In this document: positions 19,221 through 29,508 of the stretch, piece by piece
Position numbering within the stretch: position 1 is the first letter of the stretch
How the letters are laid out: each line of letters begins with the position of its first letter
Assembly: GCA_028714895.1 (NCBI GenBank)
Contig: JAQTLM010000015.1
Location: 1-37,020 of the forward strand
Length of the DNA: 37,020 nt
Reading direction: 5' to 3'
Origin: Gallionella sp.
GTDB taxonomy: Bacteria > Pseudomonadota > Gammaproteobacteria > Burkholderiales > Gallionellaceae
Notes under the pieces: generated by a model
The model's database searches: none
Seen by the model: the letters and a program-made list of their open reading frames with translations, nothing else
What the model was told of the DNA's origin: nothing
Program-made: the position numbers and the translations under genes

Positions 19221-20120
19221 TTAGCTGCGCGCCATCATGCGGGCGCGCGTATTATTGCTCTCCATCCACTTCTTGATGCGGTTGGCATCGCCGATGCGAG
19301 TGCTCTTTCCCCAAGAGTCAAGCAACACGATGATCACCGGGCGTTGATTGATTGTCGCCTCCATTACCAGACAGCGCCCCGCCTCGCTGATGTAGCCGGT
19401 TTTGCTCACACCGATATCCCATGATGCATTTTTCACCAGTGGGTTGGTATTGTTGAAACGCAGTTCGCGCCCTCTCCAGCCGTCCACAGAATGTGATGCG
19501 GTAGTCGTGTATTGATGTATCAGAGGGTAGTTGCGCGCTGCCGCAACCATTTTAACCAAATCGTACGCAGTCGAAACGTTGTTGCTGTTTAATCCTGCAG
19601 GATCGAGGAAGCGTGTGTTCTGCATGCCGAGTTCCCGCGCCTTGTCGTTCATCGCCGAGATTGCCGCGTTGTACCCCCCCGGATAAGTGCGCGCCAGGGC
19701 GGCGGCGGCACGATTTTCCGAAGCCATCAATGCCAGCTTGAGCAGTTCGCTGCGTGTCAGCGTCATGCCGATGCGCAGGCGGGAATGCGTGCCTTTGAGC
19801 ATATCAATATCGGCCACATCAATGCTGATTTCTTCATCTAACGGCAGCTGGGCATCCAGCATCACCATCGCCGTCATCAGCTTGGTAATGGAGGCTATGG
19901 GGGTCTGCGTGTCAGAATTTTTGGTGTACAGCGGACGTTGTGTCTGTTGATCGTAAATCAGTGCAATCGCGGAATGCAGCTTGGGCGTGGAGCCGCTGTT
20001 GGATATTACGCTAGCCTGAGCCCGCTCCGGCTTGAATGCAGGGCGGTTTGCACCATGTTCTCCCGCATGAGCCATCAGCATTGGTCCGGTCAGCAAACAA
20101 ACCAGCAGTATTTTTTTCAT
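19221..20120 (-). CDS. pbpG: D-alanyl-D-alanine endopeptidase, PBP7/PbpG family
   Basis: The 299-residue protein begins with a signal peptide (MKKILLVCLLTGPMLMAHAG) and carries the three peptidase S11 motifs: SITK (S-x-x-K nucleophile), SEN and KTG in VSKTGYISEAG. PBP7-type enzymes cut DD-crosslinks in periplasmic peptidoglycan. It lacks the long C-terminal domain and amphipathic anchor of PBP5, which supports PbpG over DacA. ATG 20120 follows AGGGGG at a good distance; a TTG two codons earlier is less likely. The ABC exporter gene upstream on the same strand ends 57 bases before this start, so they may share a transcript. Confidence 0.88.
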   Translation of the reverse strand: MKKILLVCLLTGPMLMAHAGEHGANRPAFKPERAQASVISNSGSTPKLHSAIALIYDQQTQRPLYTKNSDTQTPIASITKLMTAMVMLDAQLPLDEEISIDVADIDMLKGTHSRLRIGMTLTRSELLKLALMASENRAAAALARTYPGGYNAAISAMNDKARELGMQNTRFLDPAGLNSNNVSTAYDLVKMVAAARNYPLIHQYTTTASHSVDGWRGRELRFNNTNPLVKNASWDIGVSKTGYISEAGRCLVMEATINQRPVIIVLLDSWGKSTRIGDANRIKKWMESNNTRARMMARS

Positions 20121-20177
20121 GTGCAACGCCCCCTGAGCTACTTATTGCCACGCAGCATACATGAATATCGATATAAA

Positions 20178-22073
20178 TCAATCAGCAGGATGAATTTTCT
20201 CCTCCTGCTTCTGAAGATTCCACATTTGTGCATAAAGCTTGTTCTGCGCCAGCAATTCGCGGTGCGAGCCGCGCTCGACGATGCGTCCCTTGTCCATTAC
20301 CAGTATCTGGTCGGCATCTACCACGGTGGACAAGCGATGCGCGATGATCAGGGTGGTGCGATTTTGCGCAATCGCATGCAACTCGGCCTGAATCGCCTTT
20401 TCCGATTTTGAATCGAGCGCAGAAGTCGCTTCGTCGAAAATCAATATCGCCGGATTTTTCAGAATAGCGCGCGCAATCGCCACACGTTGCTTCTCGCCGC
20501 CGGACAGTTTCAGGCCGCGTTCACCCACCATGCTCTCATAGCCCTGCGGCAACGATTCGACGAATTCATGAATATGCGCCGCCTGTGCTGCGGCAATGAT
20601 TTCCTGATGTGTCGCAGCGGGGCGACCATAGGCAATGTTGTAATAAATCGTATCGTTAAACAGCACGGTGTCTTGCGGCACGATGCCGATCGCCGCACGC
20701 AGGCTGCTTTGCGTCACCGAGCGGATATCCTGGCCGTTGATCAGGATGCGCCCCTGTTGCACATCATAAAAACGGAACAGCAAACGCGACAATGTTGATT
20801 TACCCGTCCCGCTCGCCCCGACCACCGCTACGGTATGCCCCTCCGGGATCGCAAAGCTCACATCAAACAGAATCTGCCGATCCGGCGCATAACCGAAACT
20901 GACCTGTTCGAAGCGCACCTCCGACACGTTACTGGCGCAGCCAGCCGTTTGCGGGAGGAGGTGCGATGCGGCCACTCCCGCACCCGTCAGCTCCGCCGCA
21001 CCGTGTCGTGGCCGCGCCTCGGCCTTGCCCACCGACAAAGCCTGCGCGTCCGGCGCATCGGCAATTTCGCGATGCTCGTGCAGCAGGCCGAACATTTTCT
21101 CCATATCCGCCAGGGCGTGGCGGATTTCGCGATACACGAAGCCGAGAAAATGCAACGGCATGTACAACTGAATCATGAAGACGTTGACCAGCACCAGATC
21201 CCCCAGCGTCATCGTTCCCTTTACCACCTCGTCGGCGGCCAGCAGCATCAGCGCCGTGATGCCGATAGCGACAATAAAGCTCTGCCCTGCATTCAGGTAT
21301 GCCAGCGAAGTGGTATTGCGTACCGCTGCAACCTCCCAGCATTGCATATGCTCGTCGTAACGCTGCGCTTCATATTGTTCATTGCCGAAATATTTTACCG
21401 TTTCATAATTCAGCAGACTGTCAATGGCACGGCTGTTCGCCTTGGAATCAAAATCGTTCATCGAACGGCGCACCACCATGCGCCACTCGGTGACGAACAA
21501 GGTGAACGCAATATAAATCATCAGGGTGACAAACGTGATCACCGCGAACCAGATGTTGTATTTGCTGAACAGGATCGCGGCCACCAGGCCGATTTCCAGC
21601 AGGGTAGGCAGGATGTTGAACAACATGAAATTCAGCAAAAAACCGATGCCGCGTGTGCCGCGTTCGATGTCGCGCGACACCCCACCGGTCTGCCGGTCGA
21701 GATGGAAGCGCAAACTCAGGCTGTGCAGGTGCCCGAACACCTGCAACGCCACGCGCCGGATCGCGCGCTGCGTCGCCTTGGCGAACACCGCGTCGCGCAA
21801 TTCGCCGAACAGCGTGCTGAGCAGGCGCAGCACGCCATAGCCGATAATCAGGAATACCGGCACTGCCAGCGCCGCTTGAGGCTTATCCATCGCATCGATA
21901 ATCTCCTTGAGCACCAGCGGTACGGAAACATTGGCGAGCTTTGACAACACCAGCAGGCTCAGCGCGATCACCACGCGCCATTTGAATTCCCAAAGATAAG
22001 GCAGCAGAGAACGGATGGCCTGCCAATCGCCGCGGTGATCGTTGGGGGTATCAGAGTGCTTGGAAGGTCGCAT
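20178..22073 (-). CDS. Atm1/HMT1-type ABC exporter (ABCB7 family), transmembrane and ATPase domains fused
   Basis: The 631-residue half-transporter has six membrane helices in residues ~20-310 and an ATPase domain with Walker A GASGTGKST, signature LSGGEKQRVAIARAI, Walker B AILIFDEATSALD and the H-loop IAHRLST. The membrane part (SLSLRFHLDRQTGGVSRDIE, NYETVKYFGNE) is typical of mitochondrial Atm1-like exporters, which move glutathione-linked sulfur or metal species. Substrate here is inferred. ATG 22073 is preferred because the earlier ATG at 22103 overlaps a TATAAT. About 33 residues rich in Ala/Gly sit between the membrane and ATPase domains and include a palindrome. The fit to MsbA is poorer. 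Confidence 0.88.
   Translation of the reverse strand: MRPSKHSDTPNDHRGDWQAIRSLLPYLWEFKWRVVIALSLLVLSKLANVSVPLVLKEIIDAMDKPQAALAVPVFLIIGYGVLRLLSTLFGELRDAVFAKATQRAIRRVALQVFGHLHSLSLRFHLDRQTGGVSRDIERGTRGIGFLLNFMLFNILPTLLEIGLVAAILFSKYNIWFAVITFVTLMIYIAFTLFVTEWRMVVRRSMNDFDSKANSRAIDSLLNYETVKYFGNEQYEAQRYDEHMQCWEVAAVRNTTSLAYLNAGQSFIVAIGITALMLLAADEVVKGTMTLGDLVLVNVFMIQLYMPLHFLGFVYREIRHALADMEKMFGLLHEHREIADAPDAQALSVGKAEARPRHGAAELTGAGVAASHLLPQTAGCASNVSEVRFEQVSFGYAPDRQILFDVSFAIPEGHTVAVVGASGTGKSTLSRLLFRFYDVQQGRILINGQDIRSVTQSSLRAAIGIVPQDTVLFNDTIYYNIAYGRPAATHQEIIAAAQAAHIHEFVESLPQGYESMVGERGLKLSGGEKQRVAIARAILKNPAILIFDEATSALDSKSEKAIQAELHAIAQNRTTLIIAHRLSTVVDADQILVMDKGRIVERGSHRELLAQNKLYAQMWNLQKQEEKIHPAD
20950..20982. 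repeat. Palindrome in the linker of the ABC exporter gene
   Basis: TGCGGGAG (20950-20957) and CTCCCGCA (20975-20982) are exact inverses with a 17-base loop. They lie in the roughly 95-base stretch (about 20935-21030) that encodes the extra Ala/Gly-rich linker. The stem resembles that inserted in the RlmN-like gene. Confidence 0.5.
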
Positions 22074-22101
22074 GTCGAGGCGGAGGAAATAACCAAAATG
22101 C

Positions 22102-22107
22102 ATTATA
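22102..22107 (-). promoter_or_regulatory. -10 element of the probable ABC exporter promoter
   Basis: A perfect TATAAT on the minus strand overlaps the farther ATG (22103) of the exporter frame, so translation must begin downstream, at 22073. No strong -35 is seen. Confidence 0.45.
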
Positions 22108-22166
22108 GCGGCACATAACGCACGAAACGGGTAGCTTACTCAGATATCCACTTATGAACTATTCGC

Positions 22167-23348
22167 TTATGAACCGCGCCGACGATACCCCAGCATACCG
22201 ATCAACAGGCGCACCATGCCATAACTGAAACGTGCCACCAGGCGGCCAAAAAAGTTGCCTGTTCCGCCGTATTCGTTCCCGATGCGTACTGCATCGTTGT
22301 CAATCGCGGCCAGCAAGCTTGCGCGCAACTCGCCGGCAAATCCGGCATCTTTTATGGCGAGATTCGCCTCGCGCGCCAGCAGCAAACTAAACGGATCGAT
22401 ATTGGAGGAGCCTACAGTCGCCCACTGCCCATCCACCACGGCAACCTTGGCATGCAGATAACTGGCCTGATATTCATATATCTCCACACCCATCGCCAGT
22501 AACTGTTCATAGAGCGCATGCGTCGCATAGTGCTGCAAACGGTATTCCACCTTGCCTTGCAGCAGAAGCACTATGCGGACACCGCGCCGTACCGCCTGAT
22601 TCAAGGCGCGGCGAAAAATGCGTCCGGGCAAAAAATAGGCATTGGCAATAATGATTTCGCGTTGTGCGCCGGTAATAGCCTTCAGGTAGGCGCGTTCAAT
22701 ATCGCGCCGATGGCGCAAATTATCACGCAATAAAAAGGTAATGCCCGGCGCGACGGCATGCTCTTCCTTCTCCAGAACAAACCGCCTGATTTCCTTGCCG
22801 CGCTTGCGGAAGTTGACCCATGACACCACGCCCCACAAACGTCGCATAGCCGCATGGATCTCGCCGGTTACCGCACCTTGCACACGTACCGCATAGTCCA
22901 GCCGCGGCACGGTGAAATCGCCGTATTCGGGGATATCATTAATGATGTTGATACCCCCGACAAAAGCCACCTCACCATCCATCATCGCCAGCTTGCGGTG
23001 CAGGCGAAGCAGGCGGCGCTTCCGGCTGCGCCGCAAGGTAAAAGGGGAAACTTCGCGCCTGAACCATTGCACCTCAATCCCCGCCATGCGCAACTCATTC
23101 ACCCAATACTGCGGCAGCTCTGCCGAACCAAAGCCATCCAGCAATAAGCGCACCATCACCCCGCGCGCAGCGGCACGTTGCAAAGCATCGGCAACCATGC
23201 GCCCGGTTTCGTCGGCGGCAAAAATATAGGTTTCCAGATAAATCGAATGCTGCGCAGCATCAATATCGGCGCATAATTGCGGAAAAAATGCCGTGCCGTT
23301 TTGCAACAGCATCAGTTGATTTTCAGCCACCTGATGAACGCTGGTCAT
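22167..23348 (-). CDS. clsB: Cardiolipin synthase ClsB-like (phospholipase D superfamily)
   Basis: The 393-residue enzyme has two phospholipase D motifs: LHRKLAMMDGEVAFVGG in the first half and LHAKVAVVDGQWATVGSSN in the second, both H-x-K-x4-D. It joins phospholipids to make cardiolipin or related lipids at the inner membrane. There are no N-terminal membrane helices, as in ClsB and unlike ClsA. ATG 23348 overlaps the TGA of the EEP-family gene upstream by 4 bases, showing translational coupling; the same pairing (ybhP-clsB) is found in E. coli. The C-terminal segment is basic and amphipathic, suited to membrane contact. Confidence 0.9.
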   Translation of the reverse strand: MTSVHQVAENQLMLLQNGTAFFPQLCADIDAAQHSIYLETYIFAADETGRMVADALQRAAARGVMVRLLLDGFGSAELPQYWVNELRMAGIEVQWFRREVSPFTLRRSRKRRLLRLHRKLAMMDGEVAFVGGINIINDIPEYGDFTVPRLDYAVRVQGAVTGEIHAAMRRLWGVVSWVNFRKRGKEIRRFVLEKEEHAVAPGITFLLRDNLRHRRDIERAYLKAITGAQREIIIANAYFLPGRIFRRALNQAVRRGVRIVLLLQGKVEYRLQHYATHALYEQLLAMGVEIYEYQASYLHAKVAVVDGQWATVGSSNIDPFSLLLAREANLAIKDAGFAGELRASLLAAIDNDAVRIGNEYGGTGNFFGRLVARFSYGMVRLLIGMLGYRRRGS

Positions 23349-24091
23349 ACGCTTTTTAGTTGCGCGGAAAGCGCGGCGTGATCGGACAAGCGTTGCCAAT
23401 CCCCGCCGATATGCACATCGCAATGCGACACAGTGAAGCCGCGCACATAAATGCGGTCGAGGCGTAGCAGCGGCAAAGCAGCCGGATAGCTGCGTGCGGG
23501 ACTTCCGTTATGCAAATGAAACACATCATGCATGCCCAACTCGCCGGACATTTTCAGACCCATCTGGTTGTGCCAATCATTGAAATCGCCCGCAATGATC
23601 AACGGTGCATCGGGCGGAATCCTATTGCGTACATACTCGATCAGAGCCCTGGTTTGCGCACGTTTGCCTTTGGCGAACAGACCAAAATGCGCACACAGGC
23701 AATGCACGTGCTGCCGCCCGGAAAAATCAATCTCGCAATGCAGCAGCCCGCGGCTTTCAAAGCGATGTGCAGAAACATCCATGTTCAGCGATTGCAAAAT
23801 TGGAAAGCGGCTGAGTATCGCGTTGCCATGATGTCCCGCCTCATATACCGAATTCTTGCCATAGACGGAATGCGGCCAGACTTCTTCCGCGATGAACTCA
23901 TGCTGCGCACCGTCCGGGTAGTTATGAAAACGCTCGGCATGGTGCATATGTTCGCCCTGCACTTCCTGCAAAAATACAATGTCGGCATCCAGCTCGCGCA
24001 AGCGGTCGCGTAGCTCGTGCAGCACCACACGGCGGTTGAAATGTGAAAAACCTTTGTGAATGTTGTAGGTAGCGATTTTCAGCGTAATCAT
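23345..24091 (-). CDS. Endonuclease/exonuclease/phosphatase (EEP) family hydrolase, YbhP-like
   Basis: The 248-residue protein has the EEP catalytic segments: LKIATYNIHKG (Asn), IVFLQEVQ (Glu), GHHGNAILSRFPI, IIAGDFNDW (Asp and Asn) and LSDHAAL (Asp-His). The family includes nucleases, sphingomyelinase-like enzymes and phosphoinositide phosphatases. Coupling to a cardiolipin synthase suggests a lipid phosphodiester substrate, an inference from the E. coli ybhP-clsB arrangement. No signal peptide is visible. An inverted-end repeat lies between this gene and nadA. Confidence 0.88.
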   Translation of the reverse strand: MITLKIATYNIHKGFSHFNRRVVLHELRDRLRELDADIVFLQEVQGEHMHHAERFHNYPDGAQHEFIAEEVWPHSVYGKNSVYEAGHHGNAILSRFPILQSLNMDVSAHRFESRGLLHCEIDFSGRQHVHCLCAHFGLFAKGKRAQTRALIEYVRNRIPPDAPLIIAGDFNDWHNQMGLKMSGELGMHDVFHLHNGSPARSYPAALPLLRLDRIYVRGFTVSHCDVHIGGDWQRLSDHAALSAQLKSV

Positions 24092-24115
24092 GCGCCGGCT
24101 ACCAAAAAAACAGAA

Positions 24116-24249
24116 TTAGCCACGGATTAACACGGATAGGCACAGATAAAACCATTGATAGCTTGGCCTCCACTATTCCCTTTCGGGCAAACAACATATT
24201 CCGCTCAATACTCCGATTATCCGTGATCATCAGTGTTAACCCGTGGCTG
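24116..24249. repeat. Inverted-end repeat of the 'AGCCACGGAT..ACACGGAT' type, copy 2
   Basis: The left end AGCCACGGATTAACACGGAT (24118 on) is inversely repeated at the right end (CAGTGTTAACCCGTGGCT, ending 24248). The ends match copy 1 at 19024-19150, while the middles differ except for a short 'TCCACT.TT.CC' stretch. It fills the gap between nadA and the EEP gene. Confidence 0.6.
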
Positions 24250-24264
24250 ATATGCCTTCTGGAA

Positions 24265-25362
24265 TCAGGCATTGCCGATGCCGCGCGTCGGCAGATTGAT
24301 CTGCTTGGCGAAATCCAGCATGCGCCGGATCGGCAACGCGGCACGCTGGATGATCGCCGGGTCGACAAGAATCTCATTCTTGCCCGTCTCCAGCACTTCG
24401 GCGAGGTTGAGCAGGCCGTTCATCGCCATCCACGGGCAATGGCTGCAACTGATGCAGGTCGCGCCATGCCCGGCGGTGGGCGCTTCGATAAACACCTTAT
24501 GCGGCGACAGGGTGCGCATTTTGTGCATGATACCGTTATCGGTCGCGACGATGAATTCGCTGACGTCGGGTTGCTGCGATGCCTTGATGAGCTGCGTCGT
24601 GGAGCCGACCACGTCCGCCAGCATGACCACCGCGCGCGGCGCTTCGGGATGCACCAGTACTTTGGCATGCGGATGCTGCGCCTTCAGCTCGATCAGCTCG
24701 CGCGCCTTGTATTCATCGTGCACCACGCACGAGCCCTGCCACAGCAGCATGTCCGCGCCGGTCTGTTCCTGGATGTAACTGCCGAGGTGCCGATCCGGCG
24801 CCCACAGGATCTTCTCGCCGTGCTCCTTGAGATGCCTGACGATGGGCAGCGCGATCGAGCTGGTCACCATCCAGTCGGCGCGCGCCTTCACCGCCGCGCT
24901 GGTGTTGGCATACACCACCACGGTGCGGTCGGGATGCGCGTCGCAGAACGCACTGAACTCGTCCGCCGGGCAGCCCAGGTCGAGCGAACACTCCGCCTCC
25001 AGGTCGGGCATCAGTACGCGCTTCTCCGGATTCAATATCTTCGCGGTCTCGCCCATGAAGCGCACGCCGGCGACCACGATGGTCCTGGCCGGATGCTGAT
25101 GGCCGAAATTGGCCATGTCCAGCGAATCTGAGACGATGCCGCCAGTCTCCTCCGCCAGATCCTGCAAGTCGGGATGCACGTAATAATGCGCCACCAGCAC
25201 CGCATCCTGCTCGCGCAACATGCGCTTGATACGTGCGATCAGTTCGGCCTTTTCGCTGGCGTCCGGTTCGCGCGGAGTCTTCGCCCACGCCTGTACCGTA
25301 CTGCAACCGGTCTGTGCGGCATCGGGATGGTCGTACGGGATATAGATGATGTTTTCGCTCAC
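24265..25362 (-). CDS. nadA: Quinolinate synthase A
   Basis: The 365-residue enzyme condenses iminoaspartate with dihydroxyacetone phosphate to make quinolinate, which NadC then uses. The three cysteines expected to hold its [4Fe-4S] cluster are visible: in [10 protein letters not shown], in [10 protein letters not shown] and in the C-terminal [14 protein letters not shown]. Other signatures are [17 protein letters not shown] and [16 protein letters not shown]. Translation probably starts at GTG 25362, with GAGG nine bases before. It is separated from nudB by 7 bases and is probably the last gene of the fmdB-aspS-nudB operon. Frames reaching further upstream only cover the nudB end. Confidence 0.97.
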   Translation of the reverse strand: MSENIIYIPYDHPDAAQTGCSTVQAWAKTPREPDASEKAELIARIKRMLREQDAVLVAHYYVHPDLQDLAEETGGIVSDSLDMANFGHQHPARTIVVAGVRFMGETAKILNPEKRVLMPDLEAECSLDLGCPADEFSAFCDAHPDRTVVVYANTSAAVKARADWMVTSSIALPIVRHLKEHGEKILWAPDRHLGSYIQEQTGADMLLWQGSCVVHDEYKARELIELKAQHPHAKVLVHPEAPRAVVMLADVVGSTTQLIKASQQPDVSEFIVATDNGIMHKMRTLSPHKVFIEAPTAGHGATCISCSHCPWMAMNGLLNLAEVLETGKNEILVDPAIIQRAALPIRRMLDFAKQINLPTRGIGNA

Positions 25363-25369
25363 GGGAACC

Positions 25370-25843
25370 TCATGGCATTTTCCTGATCGCGCGCACTGGT
25401 CTGATCGTGTGCCTTGGCAACTCCAGTATCGCCGCGCGATTGCTCGGTGAAAAAACTTTCTCCGCCGCATCCTGCCACGCCAGCCACTGAAAGTTCAAGT
25501 GCTCGCGCGGCGCGAGTTGGACAGCGACGGGATGCGGCAGTTGCAAACCGAACACATGCTCGGTGTTGCGTGTGGTGCCTGGGGAGTAGCGGTGCCGCCA
25601 CTGCGGGTAAATCTCGTAGATATTTTGCGACTGCCAGTCGGTCAGCGCATATTGCCGCACATCCAGCCCAGTCTCCTCGCACACCTCGCGCAGCACTGTC
25701 TCGATCAGCGTTTCGCCGGCTTCACAACTACCCGTCACAGATTGCCAATAACCGGGATGATCGGCGCGCTCCAGCAGCAGCACCTCAAGATCAACAGTGT
25801 GGATCACCACCAGCACCGAGACCGGTTGCTTGTAAAGTGTCAT
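25370..25843 (-). CDS. nudB: Dihydroneopterin triphosphate diphosphatase (NudB-type Nudix hydrolase)
   Basis: The 157-residue protein has a complete Nudix box, [20 protein letters not shown] followed by TG, preceded by the NudB-like YWQSVTG. NudB removes pyrophosphate from dihydroneopterin triphosphate in folate synthesis. Position close to aspS is conserved in betaproteobacteria and in E. coli, which supports the call over a general Nudix enzyme. It follows the barstar gene by 3 bases and precedes nadA by 7. Confidence 0.9.
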   Translation of the reverse strand: MTLYKQPVSVLVVIHTVDLEVLLLERADHPGYWQSVTGSCEAGETLIETVLREVCEETGLDVRQYALTDWQSQNIYEIYPQWRHRYSPGTTRNTEHVFGLQLPHPVAVQLAPREHLNFQWLAWQDAAEKVFSPSNRAAILELPRHTIRPVRAIRKMP

Positions 25844-25846
25844 GCT

Positions 25847-26245
25847 CTAGACGAAAAAAACCCAGAATGGTTTCTTGCGCTGCCGCCAGTACACCACCGT
25901 GTCGGCAAATAGATCCTGTGCAATTTCCCTGTCGTTGGCGGAAAGGCCGAGCGTGTCGCTGGCGTTGCGCAATAACAGCACATAACCAGCCGCCTCGCCA
26001 CACCAGGACAGATCGCACAATGCGTCGGCCAGCGCATCCCAGTTCACGCCGAACCCGGGCGGGAAATTGGCCGCTTGCGCCATGGCATTAAGCAAGTTCT
26101 GCTTGCCTTTGACGCCCTTAAGGTCGGCATCGAACAGCGCGAAGCCGGCTTCGCTGGCCGCGTTACGCAACTCGTCCACGCTGCAGTGCAGTGAATAACT
26201 GCCCGCAGCGTCCAGATTGCTCAGTTGTTGTGCCAATGCATTCAT
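25847..26245 (-). CDS. Barstar-family ribonuclease inhibitor
   Basis: The 132-residue protein has the barstar pattern: a strand-helix start, then the helix and loop KGKQNLLNAMAQAANFPPGF leading to GVNWDALADALCDLSW, where the family carries its conserved 'p..fG.NwDAL.D.L.dl'. The Asp residues in and after this region fill the active site of barnase-type ribonucleases. ATG 26245 is chosen; an upstream extension covers the ribonuclease end. It sits 2 bases behind a secreted barnase-like ribonuclease gene and 3 bases before nudB. It has no signal peptide, so it guards the cytoplasm, like Bacillus barstar. Confidence 0.88.
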   Translation of the reverse strand: MNALAQQLSNLDAAGSYSLHCSVDELRNAASEAGFALFDADLKGVKGKQNLLNAMAQAANFPPGFGVNWDALADALCDLSWCGEAAGYVLLLRNASDTLGLSANDREIAQDLFADTVVYWRQRKKPFWVFFV

Positions 26246-26247
26246 GG

Positions 26248-26601
26248 CTACTCCCGGATGCGTTTGAAGGTTTGGTAATGATCGGCGGTGTAATAGCACT
26301 CCACTGGCTTTCCGCACACGATGCGGCGTGCGCCGCGATTCCGCGCGCCGGGTGTTTTAACAGTGTATTCATGATAGTAGCCGCGCGACTGCTGCGGCAG
26401 GATACGCTCGTAGTTCTTGAACGCCACACCGTCACGCGGGTAAGCAAACGGCCCGCCCTGTTTGATGGCGCGCAAGGTATCGCGTGCCTCGGCAGGCAGT
26501 TCGGCCACTGCAATAACCGGCAGGCCGAACTGCATCACCGGTTCAGCCTGTCCGGGCGGCTGCCACAACAGCGCCGCCGATAATATCCACCAGAACCGCA
26601 T
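26248..26601 (-). CDS. Secreted guanyl-specific ribonuclease, barnase/RNase N1-T1 family
   Basis: The 117-residue protein opens with a signal peptide (MRFWWILSAALLWQPPGQAE). The catalytic residues of microbial guanyl ribonucleases can be matched: Glu in YYHEYTVKTP, Arg in GARRIVCG and His in YYTADHYQTFKRI, corresponding to Glu73, Arg87 and His102 of barnase. Two cysteines (IVCGKPVECYY) could form a disulfide after export. The inhibitor gene follows at once, the usual arrangement for this toxin-like enzyme. A TTG start at 26619, overlapping the aspS stop, is an alternative. Expression with aspS is likely from the 14-base spacing. Confidence 0.85.
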   Translation of the reverse strand: MRFWWILSAALLWQPPGQAEPVMQFGLPVIAVAELPAEARDTLRAIKQGGPFAYPRDGVAFKNYERILPQQSRGYYHEYTVKTPGARNRGARRIVCGKPVECYYTADHYQTFKRIRE

Positions 26602-26615
26602 TGAACGCGCCACCG

Positions 26616-28430
<1,815 letters not shown>

Positions 28431-28469
28431 GATTCGATTTCTATGGAAATTTTCTGGGAAAATACAGGA

Positions 28470-29099
28470 TTAGTCTGGCTGGGAATTTGGGGTGATGGCG
28501 CGATACTTCCCGGTTTCGGAATCCGCCACCACCCCCATCGAAACGATGGAACGCAATGCCACATCCACCGACATTTCCAGCTCGATGGTATCCGCCTTGC
28601 GCACGAAAAAATAAAAGCCGTTCACCGGGCTCGGTGTCGTGGGAATGAACACCGCAACATAGGCCTCATCGAACCGGTTGATCACCTCGCCCGGCACGCT
28701 GGTCTGAAACGCCAGTGACCAGGCTTGCGGGTGGGGATAGCGCACCAGCAGCACCTTGCGGAAGGAATTGCCGCTGCCGGACAGCAGGGTATCGCTGACC
28801 TGCTTGACGCCCTTGTAGATGCTGCCGACGAACGGCACATGCAGCATCACTTTTTCCGAATATATCCACAGCCGCTGGCCGAACACATTGCGCATCAGCA
28901 AGCCGGTTACTCCCACCACCACCAGCGTCAGGATGATGCCCAGGCCGGGGATGTGGAAGGGCAGCAACCTGTCGGGATGCCACTGCCCCGGCAGCAGCAA
29001 CAGCGTCTGATCCATCGTGCCGATGATCAGATTCAGCGCCCACAGGGTAATGCCCAGCGGGATCCAGACCAGCAGGCCGGTGATGAGATATTTTTTCAT
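28470..29099 (-). CDS. DUF502 family membrane protein
   Basis: The 209-residue protein has two membrane helices, at about residues 3-28 (LITGLLVWIPLGITLWALNL) and 50-70 (IPGLGIILTLVVVGVTGLLM). A soluble region with VPFVGSIYKGVKQVSDTLL and VFIPTTPSPVNGFYFFV follows, both signatures of DUF502. Its function is unknown in bacteria; plant relatives are LIKE COV proteins. Conserved position between fmdB and aspS is common in betaproteobacteria. It starts 6 bases after the fmdB stop. Confidence 0.92.
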   Translation of the reverse strand: MKKYLITGLLVWIPLGITLWALNLIIGTMDQTLLLLPGQWHPDRLLPFHIPGLGIILTLVVVGVTGLLMRNVFGQRLWIYSEKVMLHVPFVGSIYKGVKQVSDTLLSGSGNSFRKVLLVRYPHPQAWSLAFQTSVPGEVINRFDEAYVAVFIPTTPSPVNGFYFFVRKADTIELEMSVDVALRSIVSMGVVADSETGKYRAITPNSQPD

Positions 29100-29105
29100 C
29101 GATGG

Positions 29106-29351
29106 TCAGCTTGCCGTCGAACAGGAGCCGCCGCCACAGCATGGCGAGCTGGCGGGTTCAGGCTTGGGCGGATTCTTGAAGTCGGTGGCGTAATAGCCAC
29201 TGCCCTTCAACTGAAAACCGGCGGCGGTCAATTGTTTGACGAAAGTCTCCTTGCCGCATTCCGGGCAAATGGTGAGCGGCGCATCGCTCATTTTTTGCAG
29301 CACGTCTTTTTGCAGGCCGCAACTGGAACAAGCGTAAGCATAAATAGGCAT
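29106..29351 (-). CDS. FmdB-family zinc ribbon protein
   Basis: The 81-residue protein begins MPIYAYACSSCGLQKDVLQK and has two CxxC pairs (CSSC and CPEC) forming the FmdB/CxxC_CxxC_SSSS zinc ribbon. GSGYYATDFK follows the ribbon, as usual. The tail SSPCCGGGSCSTAS has three extra cysteines and could bind metal or be disordered. The family name comes from a putative regulator of formamidase in Methylophilus, but its general role is unknown. It is the first gene of the aspS operon, with a perfect AGGAGG before the ATG. Confidence 0.92.
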   Translation of the reverse strand: MPIYAYACSSCGLQKDVLQKMSDAPLTICPECGKETFVKQLTAAGFQLKGSGYYATDFKNPPKPEPASSPCCGGGSCSTAS

Positions 29352-29386
29352 GACATCCTCCTATCGGGTAATTTACAAAGGCGCGC

Positions 29387-29392
29387 ATTATA
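29387..29392 (-). promoter_or_regulatory. -10 element of the fmdB-aspS operon promoter
   Basis: A consensus TATAAT on the minus strand lies 35 bases before the fmdB ATG. The -35 at 17 bases (TGCGCT) is weak. The rest of the 157-base gap to uvrB holds nothing else recognisable. Confidence 0.5.
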
Positions 29393-29508
29393 CCCGAGCG
29401 AAGGGCGGAAGCGCAGCCTGTGGCGATGCTTTTACTGTGTTTTTGGGTGAAGAAACCGATATGGCGTTTAACCCGCCCGGAGTAAAGTTCCCAGACAGCT
29501 GTTGATCC

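Noticed and set aside
20835..21944. 369-codon open frame antisense to the ABC exporter
   Set aside because: Composition (His, Gln, Arg rich) and lack of any domain mark it as a shadow of the exporter gene.
24163..25131. 322-codon open frame antisense to nadA
   Set aside because: Shadow frame; it begins inside a repeat and covers nadA, whose cluster cysteines are clear.
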